Source: Prevotella sp. (GTDB lineage Bacteria; Bacteroidota; Bacteroidia; Bacteroidales; Dysgonomonadaceae). From it: a stretch of DNA of 33,035 nt. Under the pieces are notes generated by a model, which did no database searches, was not told the origin of the DNA, and was given only the letters and a program-made list of their open reading frames with translations. Below are positions 24,363 to 31,613 of the stretch, piece by piece. Numbering within the stretch: position 1 is the first letter of the stretch; the number at the start of each line of letters is the position of its first letter. The position numbers were made by a program, and so were the translations under genes. The DNA lies in NCBI GenBank assembly GCA_031285905.1, contig JAITVH010000085.1:1-33035 (forward strand), read 5' to 3'.

Positions 24363-24484
24363 AACCAACGGTCACAGGAGCGAAGCGTATGTAAAGGTAA
24401 CAGATTCCAGCTATTAGCTGATAGCCGTTAGCTCTTAGCTTTTTATCTTTTTTTACACATATTTCAACTCTGTGACTGTTGGTT
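24363..24484. repeat. 122-base segment bounded by 15-base inverted repeats
   Basis: AACCAACGGTCACAG (24363-24377) is the inverse of CTGTGACTGTTGGTT (24470-24484), 14 of 15 matching. The segment separates a box core (TTTTAACTAAAAAGTAAC, 24345-24362) from the AAAGGTAAC that directly follows the same core in the other copy (24563-24589), so at least its first part looks inserted. MITE-like, without coding capacity. Confidence 0.6.
24408..24440 (+). repeat. 33-base TTAGC-rich unit, copy 1
   Basis: CAGCTATTAGCTGATAGC followed by CGTTAGCTCTTAGCT. It differs at four positions, all transitions, from 24596-24628. Confidence 0.75.
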
Positions 24485-24555
24485 GTCATCCTGAGGGAGA
24501 AGGATCTCTTACTATTATCTATCGGCGAAGAGATGCTTCATTCTTCAGCATGACA
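24484..24555 (-). repeat. Hairpin-forming dispersed element, inverted copy
   Basis: A 72-base element with ends TGTCATCCTGA and TCAGCATGACA, the same class as 6770-6835 in the opposite orientation; 24530-24555 is the exact reverse complement of 6770-6795. The internal loop part is not conserved in sequence. Confidence 0.78.
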
Positions 24556-24562
24556 GTACCAG

Positions 24563-24592
24563 TTTTAACTAAAAAGTAACAAAGGTAACACT
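24563..24592 (-). repeat. 30-base box, copy B
   Basis: On the minus strand: AGTGTTACCTTTGTTAC followed by TTTTTAGTTAAAA. It is two differences from each of the two full copies in island A; its 18-base core recurs at 24345-24362. Confidence 0.8.
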
Positions 24593-24595
24593 ATT

Positions 24596-24628
24596 CAGCC
24601 ATTAGTTGATAGCCGTTAGTTCTTAGCC
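24596..24628 (+). repeat. 33-base TTAGC-rich unit, copy 2
   Basis: CAGCCATTAGTTGATAGC followed by CGTTAGTTCTTAGCC; a near copy of 24408-24440 with the same T-rich continuation. A third, inverted and circularly permuted version lies at 24748-24780. Confidence 0.75.
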
Positions 24629-24663
24629 TTTTTATTCCTTCTTTTTTGTGGCTTCGCTACCTC

Positions 24664-24681
24664 CTCTCCTTTTGGGGAGGG
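24664..24681 (+). repeat. C/G-rich hairpin CCTCTCC-TTTT-GGGGAGG
   Basis: A 7-bp stem with TTTT loop followed by GCTGGGGTGGGG; strikingly GC-rich against the surrounding AT-rich DNA. I recall similar CTCCCC-TTTT-GGGGAG..GGGGTGGGG repeats as dispersed elements in other Bacteroidota. Confidence 0.65.
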
Positions 24682-24825
24682 CTGGGGTGGGGTAATTTCT
24701 CATTATTTGACTCCGTCGATTTTTAATTCAAAGATCATTTTTCTGAAAGCTATCAGCTAATGGCTAAAAGCTAACGGCTCTATTACTATAGATAAATTTC
24801 TAAAATAAAGATGAAGATCATTGCA

Positions 24826-24856
24826 TAAAAAAAGGTGCCCATTTCGAACACCTTTT
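24826..24856 (-). terminator. Terminator of the recQ-coaD-S41 protease unit
   Basis: AAAAGGTG (24830-24837) pairs with CACCTTTT (24849-24856); on the minus strand the stem is followed by a run of T (complement of 24827-24833). It lies 23 bases past the protease stop codon. Confidence 0.82.
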
Positions 24857-24879
24857 CTCTATATGTAATTTATGTATTT

Positions 24880-26472
24880 CTATTTTCTATTCAAAAGATC
24901 ATTATACATCTTGTCATCCTTTATTATTTCATATGCTTTCTTGAAAGATTCACTATCATCGTTCAGTATCCTGACAAATGCTTCCATATCATATACATCC
25001 CTTCCTAAGTAGGCTTTCAGTTGATAACTTATAACATCTTTCGATATGTCGTATTCTTCTTCATTATATGGTATCTTTTCTTCATTTGCCGCATCAACCA
25101 CTTTTTTCAGCAGCTCTTCGGAGGCTGTATATTTTTTATAAAAATCCTCTTTATTTGGGTATTTACTCAAAATATCATTGCGGTGATCATCCACTTCTTT
25201 ATATGCTACTTTATTGATGATCCCCCTAATAGCAATCTGTTTGAAATACGGCGTATATTTGGAAGTATCGACAGGAATAAAATAATCCGGCATGATACCC
25301 CCTCCTCCATATACTGTCCTGTGATTTACCAGTGTCGTATATTTAAGAGAATCAGGGAAATGAACACTGTCTGCATGCATCATCTCACCCTTATTATATC
25401 TTTCTATCACATCCAGATTGTAGGACTCCAGGTCTCCGTTTGTATATGGCTTCTGGATGGAACGTCCTGTCGGAGTATAGTAGCGGGTTACAGTGAGTCT
25501 TATCATTGAGTTGTCAGGTAGTTGTAAAGGCTTCTGTACCAACCCTTTTCCAAAGCTGCGGCGACCTACTATAACTCCTCTGTCCCAGTCTTGCATCGCT
25601 CCGGCGAATATTTCGCTGGCAGAAGCCGAATGTTCGTTTATCATTACTACAAGCTTTCCTTCTTTCAGCAGACCTTTGGTTGTGGAAGTATAATCTTTCC
25701 TTGGGTACTTGCGTCCTTCGGTATATACTACAAGTTTGTTTTTATCCAGAAACTCATCTGACAAATCAATCGCAGGTTCGAGGTACCCACCTCCATTATA
25801 TTCCAAATCGACTATAAGGTTTTTCATACCTTCCCCTTTCAACTTCAAGATAGCATCCCGGAATTCTTTCGGTGTGGTAGTACCAAATCTGGCAACACGA
25901 ATATATCCCGTGTTCTTATCCACCATATAAGCTGCATCAACACTATAAACAGGAATCTTATCCCGTATTATCTTAAAGTCGAGTAAATCAGAAACGCCCT
26001 TGCGCAAAACTTTAACATTGACAGTTGTTCCCTTCGGCCCCTTCAATTGGGACATCACAAATTTAGTTGTCCTTTTTACTCCGGCTATTAACGAGTCATT
26101 CACATATATTATCTTATCTCCGGCTTTCAGCCCTATTTTCTCAGATGGGCCGCCAGCAATAGTCTCTATCACATATAATGTATCAGACAACATATTGAAC
26201 GAAATACCAATACCTTCAAAGTTGCCTTCAAGCGGCTCGCTCATTTCTCTTACTTCCTCGGCACTAAGATATGTCGAATGGGGGTCAAGCTTTTCCAGCA
26301 TGGCTTTGATGGCATCTTCTGCCAGTTTTCCATCATCCACATCATCTACATAGTAATTCTCTATAAGTGCCATCGAAAAAGCAGCTTTCTGCATCCCGTC
26401 CGTCATTCTGGATTGTGCAGAAAGAGAAGATACAAAAAGAATAAAACAAATTAATGTAGTAAATTTTCTCAT
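24880..26472 (-). CDS. S41 family C-terminal processing protease (CtpA/Tsp type)
   Basis: A periplasmic serine protease of 530 residues. Order: signal peptide (1-19, SSLSA-QSR), an N-terminal helical part, a PDZ domain (about 85-165; FEGIGISFNML, GLKAGDKIIYVN), then the S41 catalytic domain with VDLEYNGGGYLEPAIDLS, the nucleophile segment EHSASASEIF (catalytic Ser284 by comparison with CtpB-type enzymes, 25 residues before the lysine), and RRSFGKGLVQ (Lys309 with Gln313). The C-terminal 150 residues are helical, typical of Bacteroidota members. Family role: processing or degrading periplasmic proteins from their C-termini. It is the last gene of a recQ-coaD-protease run, 69 bases behind coaD, and is closed by a terminator. 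Confidence 0.93.
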   Translation of the reverse strand: MRKFTTLICFILFVSSLSAQSRMTDGMQKAAFSMALIENYYVDDVDDGKLAEDAIKAMLEKLDPHSTYLSAEEVREMSEPLEGNFEGIGISFNMLSDTLYVIETIAGGPSEKIGLKAGDKIIYVNDSLIAGVKRTTKFVMSQLKGPKGTTVNVKVLRKGVSDLLDFKIIRDKIPVYSVDAAYMVDKNTGYIRVARFGTTTPKEFRDAILKLKGEGMKNLIVDLEYNGGGYLEPAIDLSDEFLDKNKLVVYTEGRKYPRKDYTSTTKGLLKEGKLVVMINEHSASASEIFAGAMQDWDRGVIVGRRSFGKGLVQKPLQLPDNSMIRLTVTRYYTPTGRSIQKPYTNGDLESYNLDVIERYNKGEMMHADSVHFPDSLKYTTLVNHRTVYGGGGIMPDYFIPVDTSKYTPYFKQIAIRGIINKVAYKEVDDHRNDILSKYPNKEDFYKKYTASEELLKKVVDAANEEKIPYNEEEYDISKDVISYQLKAYLGRDVYDMEAFVRILNDDSESFKKAYEIIKDDKMYNDLLNRK

Positions 26473-26541
26473 CTAAGTCTGTTTTCTACATGATTATACA
26501 GCTTCTTAAATATAAAGCCAATTCACGTAATTTTGTATATA

Positions 26542-27012
26542 TTATTTTTTTCCGGTTTTCAACACCATATTATGAGGGACAAATTCAGTCACATCATAAC
26601 CAAAACGTAATAACTCCCTTACTATTGTCGAACTAACATGAGTCAATTCAGGTTCAGTAAAAAGCACAAATGTCTCTATCCCTGATATTTTCCTGTTCAT
26701 ATCGGCAATCGTTTTCTCATACTCAAAGTCATTAACCGAACGGATACCACGTACAATAAAATTCGCTCCGATCTCTTTTGCATAATCTACAGTCAGATTA
26801 TCATATGTATCTACCAATACTCTCGGATCGTCTTTATACAGTAACCGGATCATTTCTATACGGTCTTCCAACGAGAAGTAACTTTTCTTGGCATCGTTCT
26901 TACCTATAGCAATAACGATCTCATCAACTAATGCCAGAGATCGTTTCACCAATGAATAATGTCCTATAGTAAAGGGATCGAAAGTACCCGGGAAAATCGC
27001 TTTTTTTTTCAT
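26542..27012 (-). CDS. coaD: Phosphopantetheine adenylyltransferase
   Basis: Transfers AMP from ATP to 4'-phosphopantetheine, the next-to-last step of coenzyme A synthesis. The 156-residue protein has the nucleotidyltransferase start [13 protein letters not shown] (6-18, with TxGH at 15-18), [15 protein letters not shown] (substrate-binding part), and [11 protein letters not shown] (the ISSTxVR-type ATP motif), and normal CoaD length. It begins three bases after the recQ stop codon, which indicates co-transcription and probably translational coupling with recQ. Confidence 0.96.
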   Translation of the reverse strand: MKKKAIFPGTFDPFTIGHYSLVKRSLALVDEIVIAIGKNDAKKSYFSLEDRIEMIRLLYKDDPRVLVDTYDNLTVDYAKEIGANFIVRGIRSVNDFEYEKTIADMNRKISGIETFVLFTEPELTHVSSTIVRELLRFGYDVTEFVPHNMVLKTGKK

Positions 27013-27015
27013 CCT

Positions 27016-29211
27016 TTAATTTGCCATATCTGATATGAATTTAATCCGTACCAATCGTATTTCATCCTCAGAATATTCACCTAGTTCACTGATTGCCTCT
27101 TCCAGATCGTCAGATTCTGCTTCCTTAAAATAGAGGAATATGTCATCCATATGGTCTTCATCAATAACTTCTCTCAGGAAGTAATCAATATTTATTTTTG
27201 TTCCGGAAAATACAATAGCTTCCACCTCACTTAGTAATTCGTGGAATTCAATCCCTTTCGATTCTGCCAGATCATCCAAGGCAACCTTGCGGTCAATGGC
27301 TTGTACTATGGCTACTTTCATTTTCGATTTGTTAGCCACTGTACGTACACGTAAATCTTCCGGACGTTCTATTTCATTCTCTTCAACGTGTTTTTTTATA
27401 ATCTGAAGGAATTCTGTTCCGTAACGTTTTGCTTTACCTGCACCTACCCCGGGAATATTCTGCAATTCCTCCATCGTAATAGGATAGATAGTAGCCATTG
27501 CCTCTAATGACGGATCCTGAAATATAACATATGGAGGAACATTATTGTTCTTTGCCATTTTCTTACGGAGATCTTTCATTATCGAGAACAATACCGGATC
27601 TACAGCCGATCCGCCACCACCGCCTTTGACAACAACATCATCAATATTGTCGTCTTCGGCCATATCTTCTTCACCTGAGGTCGTTATTTTAAAAGAAGCA
27701 GGTTTTTTGAGAAAATCTTTCCCTTTTTTGGTGACCTTCAGTAAACCGTAATTCTCTATATCCTTTTCAAAATAACCGGCTATCAGGGCTTGCCTGATGA
27801 CTGCATTCCAGGTTTCCTCGTCAGTATCGTCTCCCGAACTGAATGCTTCTAAATCCTGGTGGCCATATGTTTCGATTTCTGATGTCTCCTTACCTCTTAA
27901 TACATTGATAACGTATTCGGTCTTAAATTTTTCTTTTAATGCGAGTACAGCTTCTATAGCTGTCAATAATAGTTCTTTAGCTTCCACTTGTTTTTTAGGG
28001 TTTACGCAATTGTCACAGTTTCCACAATTTCTTTGTTTATATTCTTCACCAAAATAATGAAGCAATACTTTCTTCCGGCATAAGGCTGTCTCTGCATATG
28101 CCACAGTTTCAAGTAATAGTTGTTTTCCGATTTCCTGCTCGGCAACGGGTTTGCCTTGCATGAATTTTTCGAGTTTCTGTAAATCTTTAAAGGAATAAAA
28201 TGCGATACATTTGCCTTCACCGCCATCACGCCCGGCACGTCCGGTTTCCTGATAGTAGCCTTCGAGGCTCTTCGGCATGTCATAATGGATCACATATCTG
28301 ACATCCGGTTTGTCAATCCCCATACCGAATGCAATAGTGGCTACAATAACATCCACCTGTTCCATAAGGAAAGCATCCTGATTGGCTGAACGGGTATTGG
28401 CATCCAGTCCGGCATGGTATGGTAATGCATTGATATTATTAGTTTGAAGGATTTCTGCAAATTCTTCTACTTTTTTACGGCTGAGACAATAGATAATACC
28501 CGATTTATGTCCTTGTGTCTTTATGTATTTTATTATATCCTTATCTACATTATTGGTTTTGGAGCGTACTTCGTAATATAGATTCTCCCTGTTGAAAGAT
28601 GCCTTGAAAACATCGGCTTCGATCATCCCGAGATTTTTCTGTATATCAAGCTGTACCTTAGGGGTGGCTGTAGCCGTCAGGGCTATTATCGGGTGCTTTC
28701 CTATTTCGGAAACAATAGGCCTGATGCGCCTGTATTCGGGACGGAAATCGTGTCCCCATTCCGATATACAATGTGCTTCGTCTATGGCATAGAACGATAT
28801 CTTTATAAGACGTAGGAAATCAATGTTTTCATACTTCGTCAACGACTCGGGTGCTACATACAGAAGTTTTGTCTTACCCGAAAGGATATCGCTTTTTACC
28901 TGTTCTATTGCCGCTTTATTCAGTGAAGAATTGATAAAGTGTGCCACGCCGTCTTCTTCGCTGAATGTGCGCATAGCATCTACCTGATTCTTCATTAATG
29001 CAATTAACGGGGATATAATAACTGCCGTACCATCCATCAATAATGCCGGTAACTGATAACAAAGAGATTTCCCTCCGCCTGTCGGCATTAGGACAAAGGA
29101 GTCTCTTCCATCCAAAAGATTTTGGATAATTACTTTCTGGTTCCCTTTAAATTTGCTAAAACCAAAATGTTTTTTGAGAGCAATCGTTAGTTTATCGTCT
29201 TTGTCAGGCAT
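27016..29211 (-). CDS. recQ: ATP-dependent DNA helicase RecQ
   Basis: A 731-residue 3'-5' superfamily 2 helicase for recombination and fork repair. Motifs: FKGNQKVIIQNLL (motif 0 region), TGGGKS (Walker A, 44-49), IDEAHCISEWGHDFRPEY (DEAH at 144-147 and the aromatic-rich loop), ATATP, IIYCLSRKKVEEF, and HYDMPKSLEGYYQETGRAGRDG (as HYDMPKSLEGYYQ and ETGRAGRDG). Zinc-binding cysteines follow (CRKKVLLHYFG, NCGNCDNC), then the winged-helix RQC region and an HRDC domain near 545-625 (LQNIPGVGAGKAKRYG). An extra C-terminal acidic tail of about 100 residues (YFKEAESDDLEEAISELGEY) is typical of Bacteroidota RecQ. It lies downstream of clpX with 100 bases between and has its own candidate promoter. Confidence 0.96.
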   Translation of the reverse strand: MPDKDDKLTIALKKHFGFSKFKGNQKVIIQNLLDGRDSFVLMPTGGGKSLCYQLPALLMDGTAVIISPLIALMKNQVDAMRTFSEEDGVAHFINSSLNKAAIEQVKSDILSGKTKLLYVAPESLTKYENIDFLRLIKISFYAIDEAHCISEWGHDFRPEYRRIRPIVSEIGKHPIIALTATATPKVQLDIQKNLGMIEADVFKASFNRENLYYEVRSKTNNVDKDIIKYIKTQGHKSGIIYCLSRKKVEEFAEILQTNNINALPYHAGLDANTRSANQDAFLMEQVDVIVATIAFGMGIDKPDVRYVIHYDMPKSLEGYYQETGRAGRDGGEGKCIAFYSFKDLQKLEKFMQGKPVAEQEIGKQLLLETVAYAETALCRKKVLLHYFGEEYKQRNCGNCDNCVNPKKQVEAKELLLTAIEAVLALKEKFKTEYVINVLRGKETSEIETYGHQDLEAFSSGDDTDEETWNAVIRQALIAGYFEKDIENYGLLKVTKKGKDFLKKPASFKITTSGEEDMAEDDNIDDVVVKGGGGGSAVDPVLFSIMKDLRKKMAKNNNVPPYVIFQDPSLEAMATIYPITMEELQNIPGVGAGKAKRYGTEFLQIIKKHVEENEIERPEDLRVRTVANKSKMKVAIVQAIDRKVALDDLAESKGIEFHELLSEVEAIVFSGTKINIDYFLREVIDEDHMDDIFLYFKEAESDDLEEAISELGEYSEDEIRLVRIKFISDMAN

Positions 29212-29242
29212 ATCAAATGAGAAAATAGACTGTTATGTTATA

Positions 29243-29273
29243 CGAAGATATATTCCTAAATTCATATCTCCAA
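29243..29273 (-). promoter_or_regulatory. Candidate promoter of the recQ-coaD unit
   Basis: On the minus strand TTG (complement of 29271-29273), 20-base spacer, TATCTTCG (complement of 29243-29250; one mismatch to TAnnTTTG), about 32 bases before the recQ ATG. Confidence 0.42.
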
Positions 29274-29311
29274 CTTAAAATAGCCTATTTTTTATGAAAA
29301 AAGCAAACTTT

Positions 29312-30553
29312 TTAATGAGAATTTTTGAGTTTTATCATTTCTGATTTTTCCAACTGCTCTCTGGCATATTCTTTTGTAATATGTAATTCCTTCTCTCCGG
29401 TAGAAGGGATGTTGAACATGGAGTCCATCATTATATTCTCTACTATGGCGCGCAGTCCCCTGGCTCCCAGCTTATATTCAATAGCTTTGTCTACAATATA
29501 TTCAAGCACATCTTCGTCGAAGGTAAGAGAGACTCCGTCCATTCCGAAGAGCTTGACATATTGCTTTATTATCGAATTTTTTGGTTCGGTCAATATCCGG
29601 CGTAATGCGCTTCTGTCCAACGCATCGAGGTATGTCAGTATTGGCAGACGCCCTATGATTTCAGGAATTAAGCCATAAGACTTCAAGTCCTGAGGGGCTA
29701 CATATTGAAGCAAGTTCTCCTTGTCTACCTGTGCATTGTTCTTTGATGAGGCATAGCCAACTACCATTGTATTCAATCGCTGGGCTATCTTACGCTCGAT
29801 ACCATCGAATGCTCCTCCGCAAATAAACAGAATATTTTTAGTATCGACAGCTATCATTTTTTGGTCAGGGTGTTTACGTCCTCCCTGAGGTGGAACGTTA
29901 ACAATAGAGCCCTCCAATAGTTTAAGAAGCCCCTGCTGTACACCTTCACCGCTTACGTCGCGGGTAATAGACGGATTATCTCCCTTACGGGCAATTTTAT
30001 CTATTTCATCTATAAAAACAATTCCTCTTTCAGCAGATGCAACATCATAATCAGATGCTTGCAAGAGCCTTGTCAGGATACTCTCGATATCTTCACCTAC
30101 ATAGCCGGCTTCGGTTAATACGGTGGCATCGACAATGGCAAACGGGACTTTCAAAAGTTTTGCAATCGTACGCGCTAATAATGTTTTTCCCGTACCGGTA
30201 GGCCCTACGAGGATAATATTTGATTTTTCAATCTCTATATTATCGTCCTTTCCTTGCAATATTCTTTTGTAATGGTTGTAAACTGCCACTGCCAGATATC
30301 GTTTGGCATTGTCCTGACCGATGATATATCCGTCAAGATATTCTTTTATCGTGCGTGGATCGGGAAGCTGGGATTTGTCAATTCCCAGGGACGATTTCTT
30401 TTTTGCCTCGAGACTTTCTTTTACAATCTGATAAGCCTGTTCGGCGCAAGAGTCACATATTTCGGCAGACATCCCCGATATAAGGAAATTTACATCCTTA
30501 TTTGTCCGTCCACAAAAATTGCAATAACTAGTACTGTTTTCTTTTTTTGCCAT
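29312..30553 (-). CDS. clpX: ATP-dependent Clp protease ATP-binding subunit ClpX
   Basis: The AAA+ unfoldase that feeds proteins to ClpP. The 413-residue protein has the N-terminal zinc-binding domain (Cys11, Cys14, Cys33, Cys36), [20 protein letters not shown], Walker A GPTGTGKT (117-124), Walker [14 protein letters not shown], the ClpX pore-loop region [11 protein letters not shown], and sensor and C-domain motifs ([16 protein letters not shown]). Length is normal. clpP lies 184 bases upstream with a terminator in between, so clpX is probably also expressed from its own promoter in that AT-rich gap. Its 3' end has only weak A/T hairpins before the recQ promoter. Confidence 0.97.
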   Translation of the reverse strand: MAKKENSTSYCNFCGRTNKDVNFLISGMSAEICDSCAEQAYQIVKESLEAKKKSSLGIDKSQLPDPRTIKEYLDGYIIGQDNAKRYLAVAVYNHYKRILQGKDDNIEIEKSNIILVGPTGTGKTLLARTIAKLLKVPFAIVDATVLTEAGYVGEDIESILTRLLQASDYDVASAERGIVFIDEIDKIARKGDNPSITRDVSGEGVQQGLLKLLEGSIVNVPPQGGRKHPDQKMIAVDTKNILFICGGAFDGIERKIAQRLNTMVVGYASSKNNAQVDKENLLQYVAPQDLKSYGLIPEIIGRLPILTYLDALDRSALRRILTEPKNSIIKQYVKLFGMDGVSLTFDEDVLEYIVDKAIEYKLGARGLRAIVENIMMDSMFNIPSTGEKELHITKEYAREQLEKSEMIKLKNSH

Positions 30554-30694
30554 TTATTCTTTATGAGTAAATGAGTGTGTATGTTAGTTTTATACGTAAA
30601 TTGTAGAATTGAATATATATTATATAATAAGTTCGTTGTAAGGTATATATATATTCTACTTCTAAATAAAGGTCTGGAAAGAAATATCTATGAA

Positions 30695-30728
30695 AATATC
30701 CCTCAACGTTTTATTATTGAGGGATATT
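30695..30728 (-). terminator. Terminator after clpP
   Basis: AATATCCCTCAA (30695-30706) pairs perfectly with TTGAGGGATATT (30717-30728); loop 10 bases; on the minus strand TTTTC follows. It lies 9 bases past the clpP stop codon and separates clpP from clpX. The short T-run may allow readthrough. Confidence 0.72.
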
Positions 30729-30737
30729 CCTTATTTA

Positions 30738-31406
30738 TTATTTATTTTTAGATAAAACGTCATCAATCATTCCGTATTCTTTAGCTTCGGCAGATGTCAT
30801 CCAGTAATCACGATCTGAATCTTTTTCTACCTTCTCGAACGGTTGGCCCGAATGATCTGAAATAATGGTATACAGTTCCTTCTTTATTTTGCTTATCTCA
30901 CGGGCTGTGATTTCGATGTCGGAAGCCTGTCCCTGAGCACCACCTAATGGTTGGTGAATCATCACACGTGAATGTTTCAAGGCAAAACGTTTGCCCTTTT
31001 CTCCGGCTACAAGCAATACTGCTGCCATAGAAGCTGCAATACCGGTACAGATAGTAGATACATTGCTATTTATAAACTGCATAGTATCATATATTCCATA
31101 TCCGGCATATACCGAGCCACCCGGAGAATTGATATAGATAGATATATCTTTTCCCGAATCGGCTGAATCCAGATATAGCAATTGTGCCTGTATCACATTG
31201 GCAGTATAATCATCTATTTGTGTCCCCAGAAAGATGATGCGATCCATCATCAGACGGGAAAATACATCCATTTGTGCTACATTCAACTGGCGCTCCTCGA
31301 TAATGGTAGGGGATATATAGCTACTGGTGATATCCACATAGTTATCCAGTGCAAGGCCATTCATGCCTAAATGTTTGGTAGCATATTTTCTAAAATCATT
31401 GTTCAT
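30738..31406 (-). CDS. clpP: ATP-dependent Clp protease proteolytic subunit ClpP
   Basis: The serine peptidase subunit of the ClpXP complex. The 222-residue protein shows the catalytic triad: [10 protein letters not shown] (Ser126), [10 protein letters not shown] (His151) and [17 protein letters not shown] (Asp200), with [11 protein letters not shown] and [12 protein letters not shown] (the oxyanion-loop glycines) as expected. The first 25-30 residues extend before the conserved body and probably include a propeptide. A good A/G-rich ribosome site (AAAAGGAAA) precedes the ATG. It is followed by a terminator and then clpX. In other Bacteroidales I would expect the trigger factor gene directly upstream; here a VWA lipoprotein gene with its own terminator takes that place. 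Confidence 0.97.
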   Translation of the reverse strand: MNNDFRKYATKHLGMNGLALDNYVDITSSYISPTIIEERQLNVAQMDVFSRLMMDRIIFLGTQIDDYTANVIQAQLLYLDSADSGKDISIYINSPGGSVYAGYGIYDTMQFINSNVSTICTGIAASMAAVLLVAGEKGKRFALKHSRVMIHQPLGGAQGQASDIEITAREISKIKKELYTIISDHSGQPFEKVEKDSDRDYWMTSAEAKEYGMIDDVLSKNK

Positions 31407-31478
31407 AATTGTTTCCTTTTATTCGTTTAATAAAGTGATATTGTTACAGTAAACAATTATCGTGCCACTTCAGTGACA

Positions 31479-31507
31479 TAAAAAAGAGGCTAAATCAAAA
31501 GCCTCTT
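31479..31507 (-). terminator. Terminator after the VWA lipoprotein gene
   Basis: AAGAGGCT (31484-31491) pairs with AGCCTCTT (31500-31507), loop 8 bases; on the minus strand a run of T (complement of 31480-31485) follows. It isolates the lipoprotein gene from clpP. Confidence 0.83.
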
Positions 31508-31613
31508 ATTAATTCAAACAAAGTTATAAATAAAAAATAGATACAACTGTATCCTCTCGTGTTATTTTTTCCGAAAAAACAGATTAACTCACATAATTTC
31601 ACTATTGAAAGTT

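Larger units (their letters stand above)
24276..24822. other. Intergenic repeat island B between sulfatase and S41 protease genes
   Basis: About 550 bases without a gene, packed with repeats: two 30-base-type boxes in minus orientation (24345-24362 shortened; 24563-24592), a segment bounded by 15-base inverted repeats (24363-24484), a hairpin element (24484-24555), two 33-base TTAGC-rich units (24408-24440, 24596-24628) and a third rearranged one (24748-24780), a C/G-rich hairpin (24664-24681) and TGACTCCGTCGA (24708-24719). It must also hold the sulfatase promoter, which I could not identify. Most motifs are shared with island A (6.6-7.04 kb). Confidence 0.75.

Noticed and set aside
28002..28283. 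93-residue minus-strand frame inside recQ
   Set aside because: Out of frame with recQ, which is full length with all motifs; this is a shadow frame.
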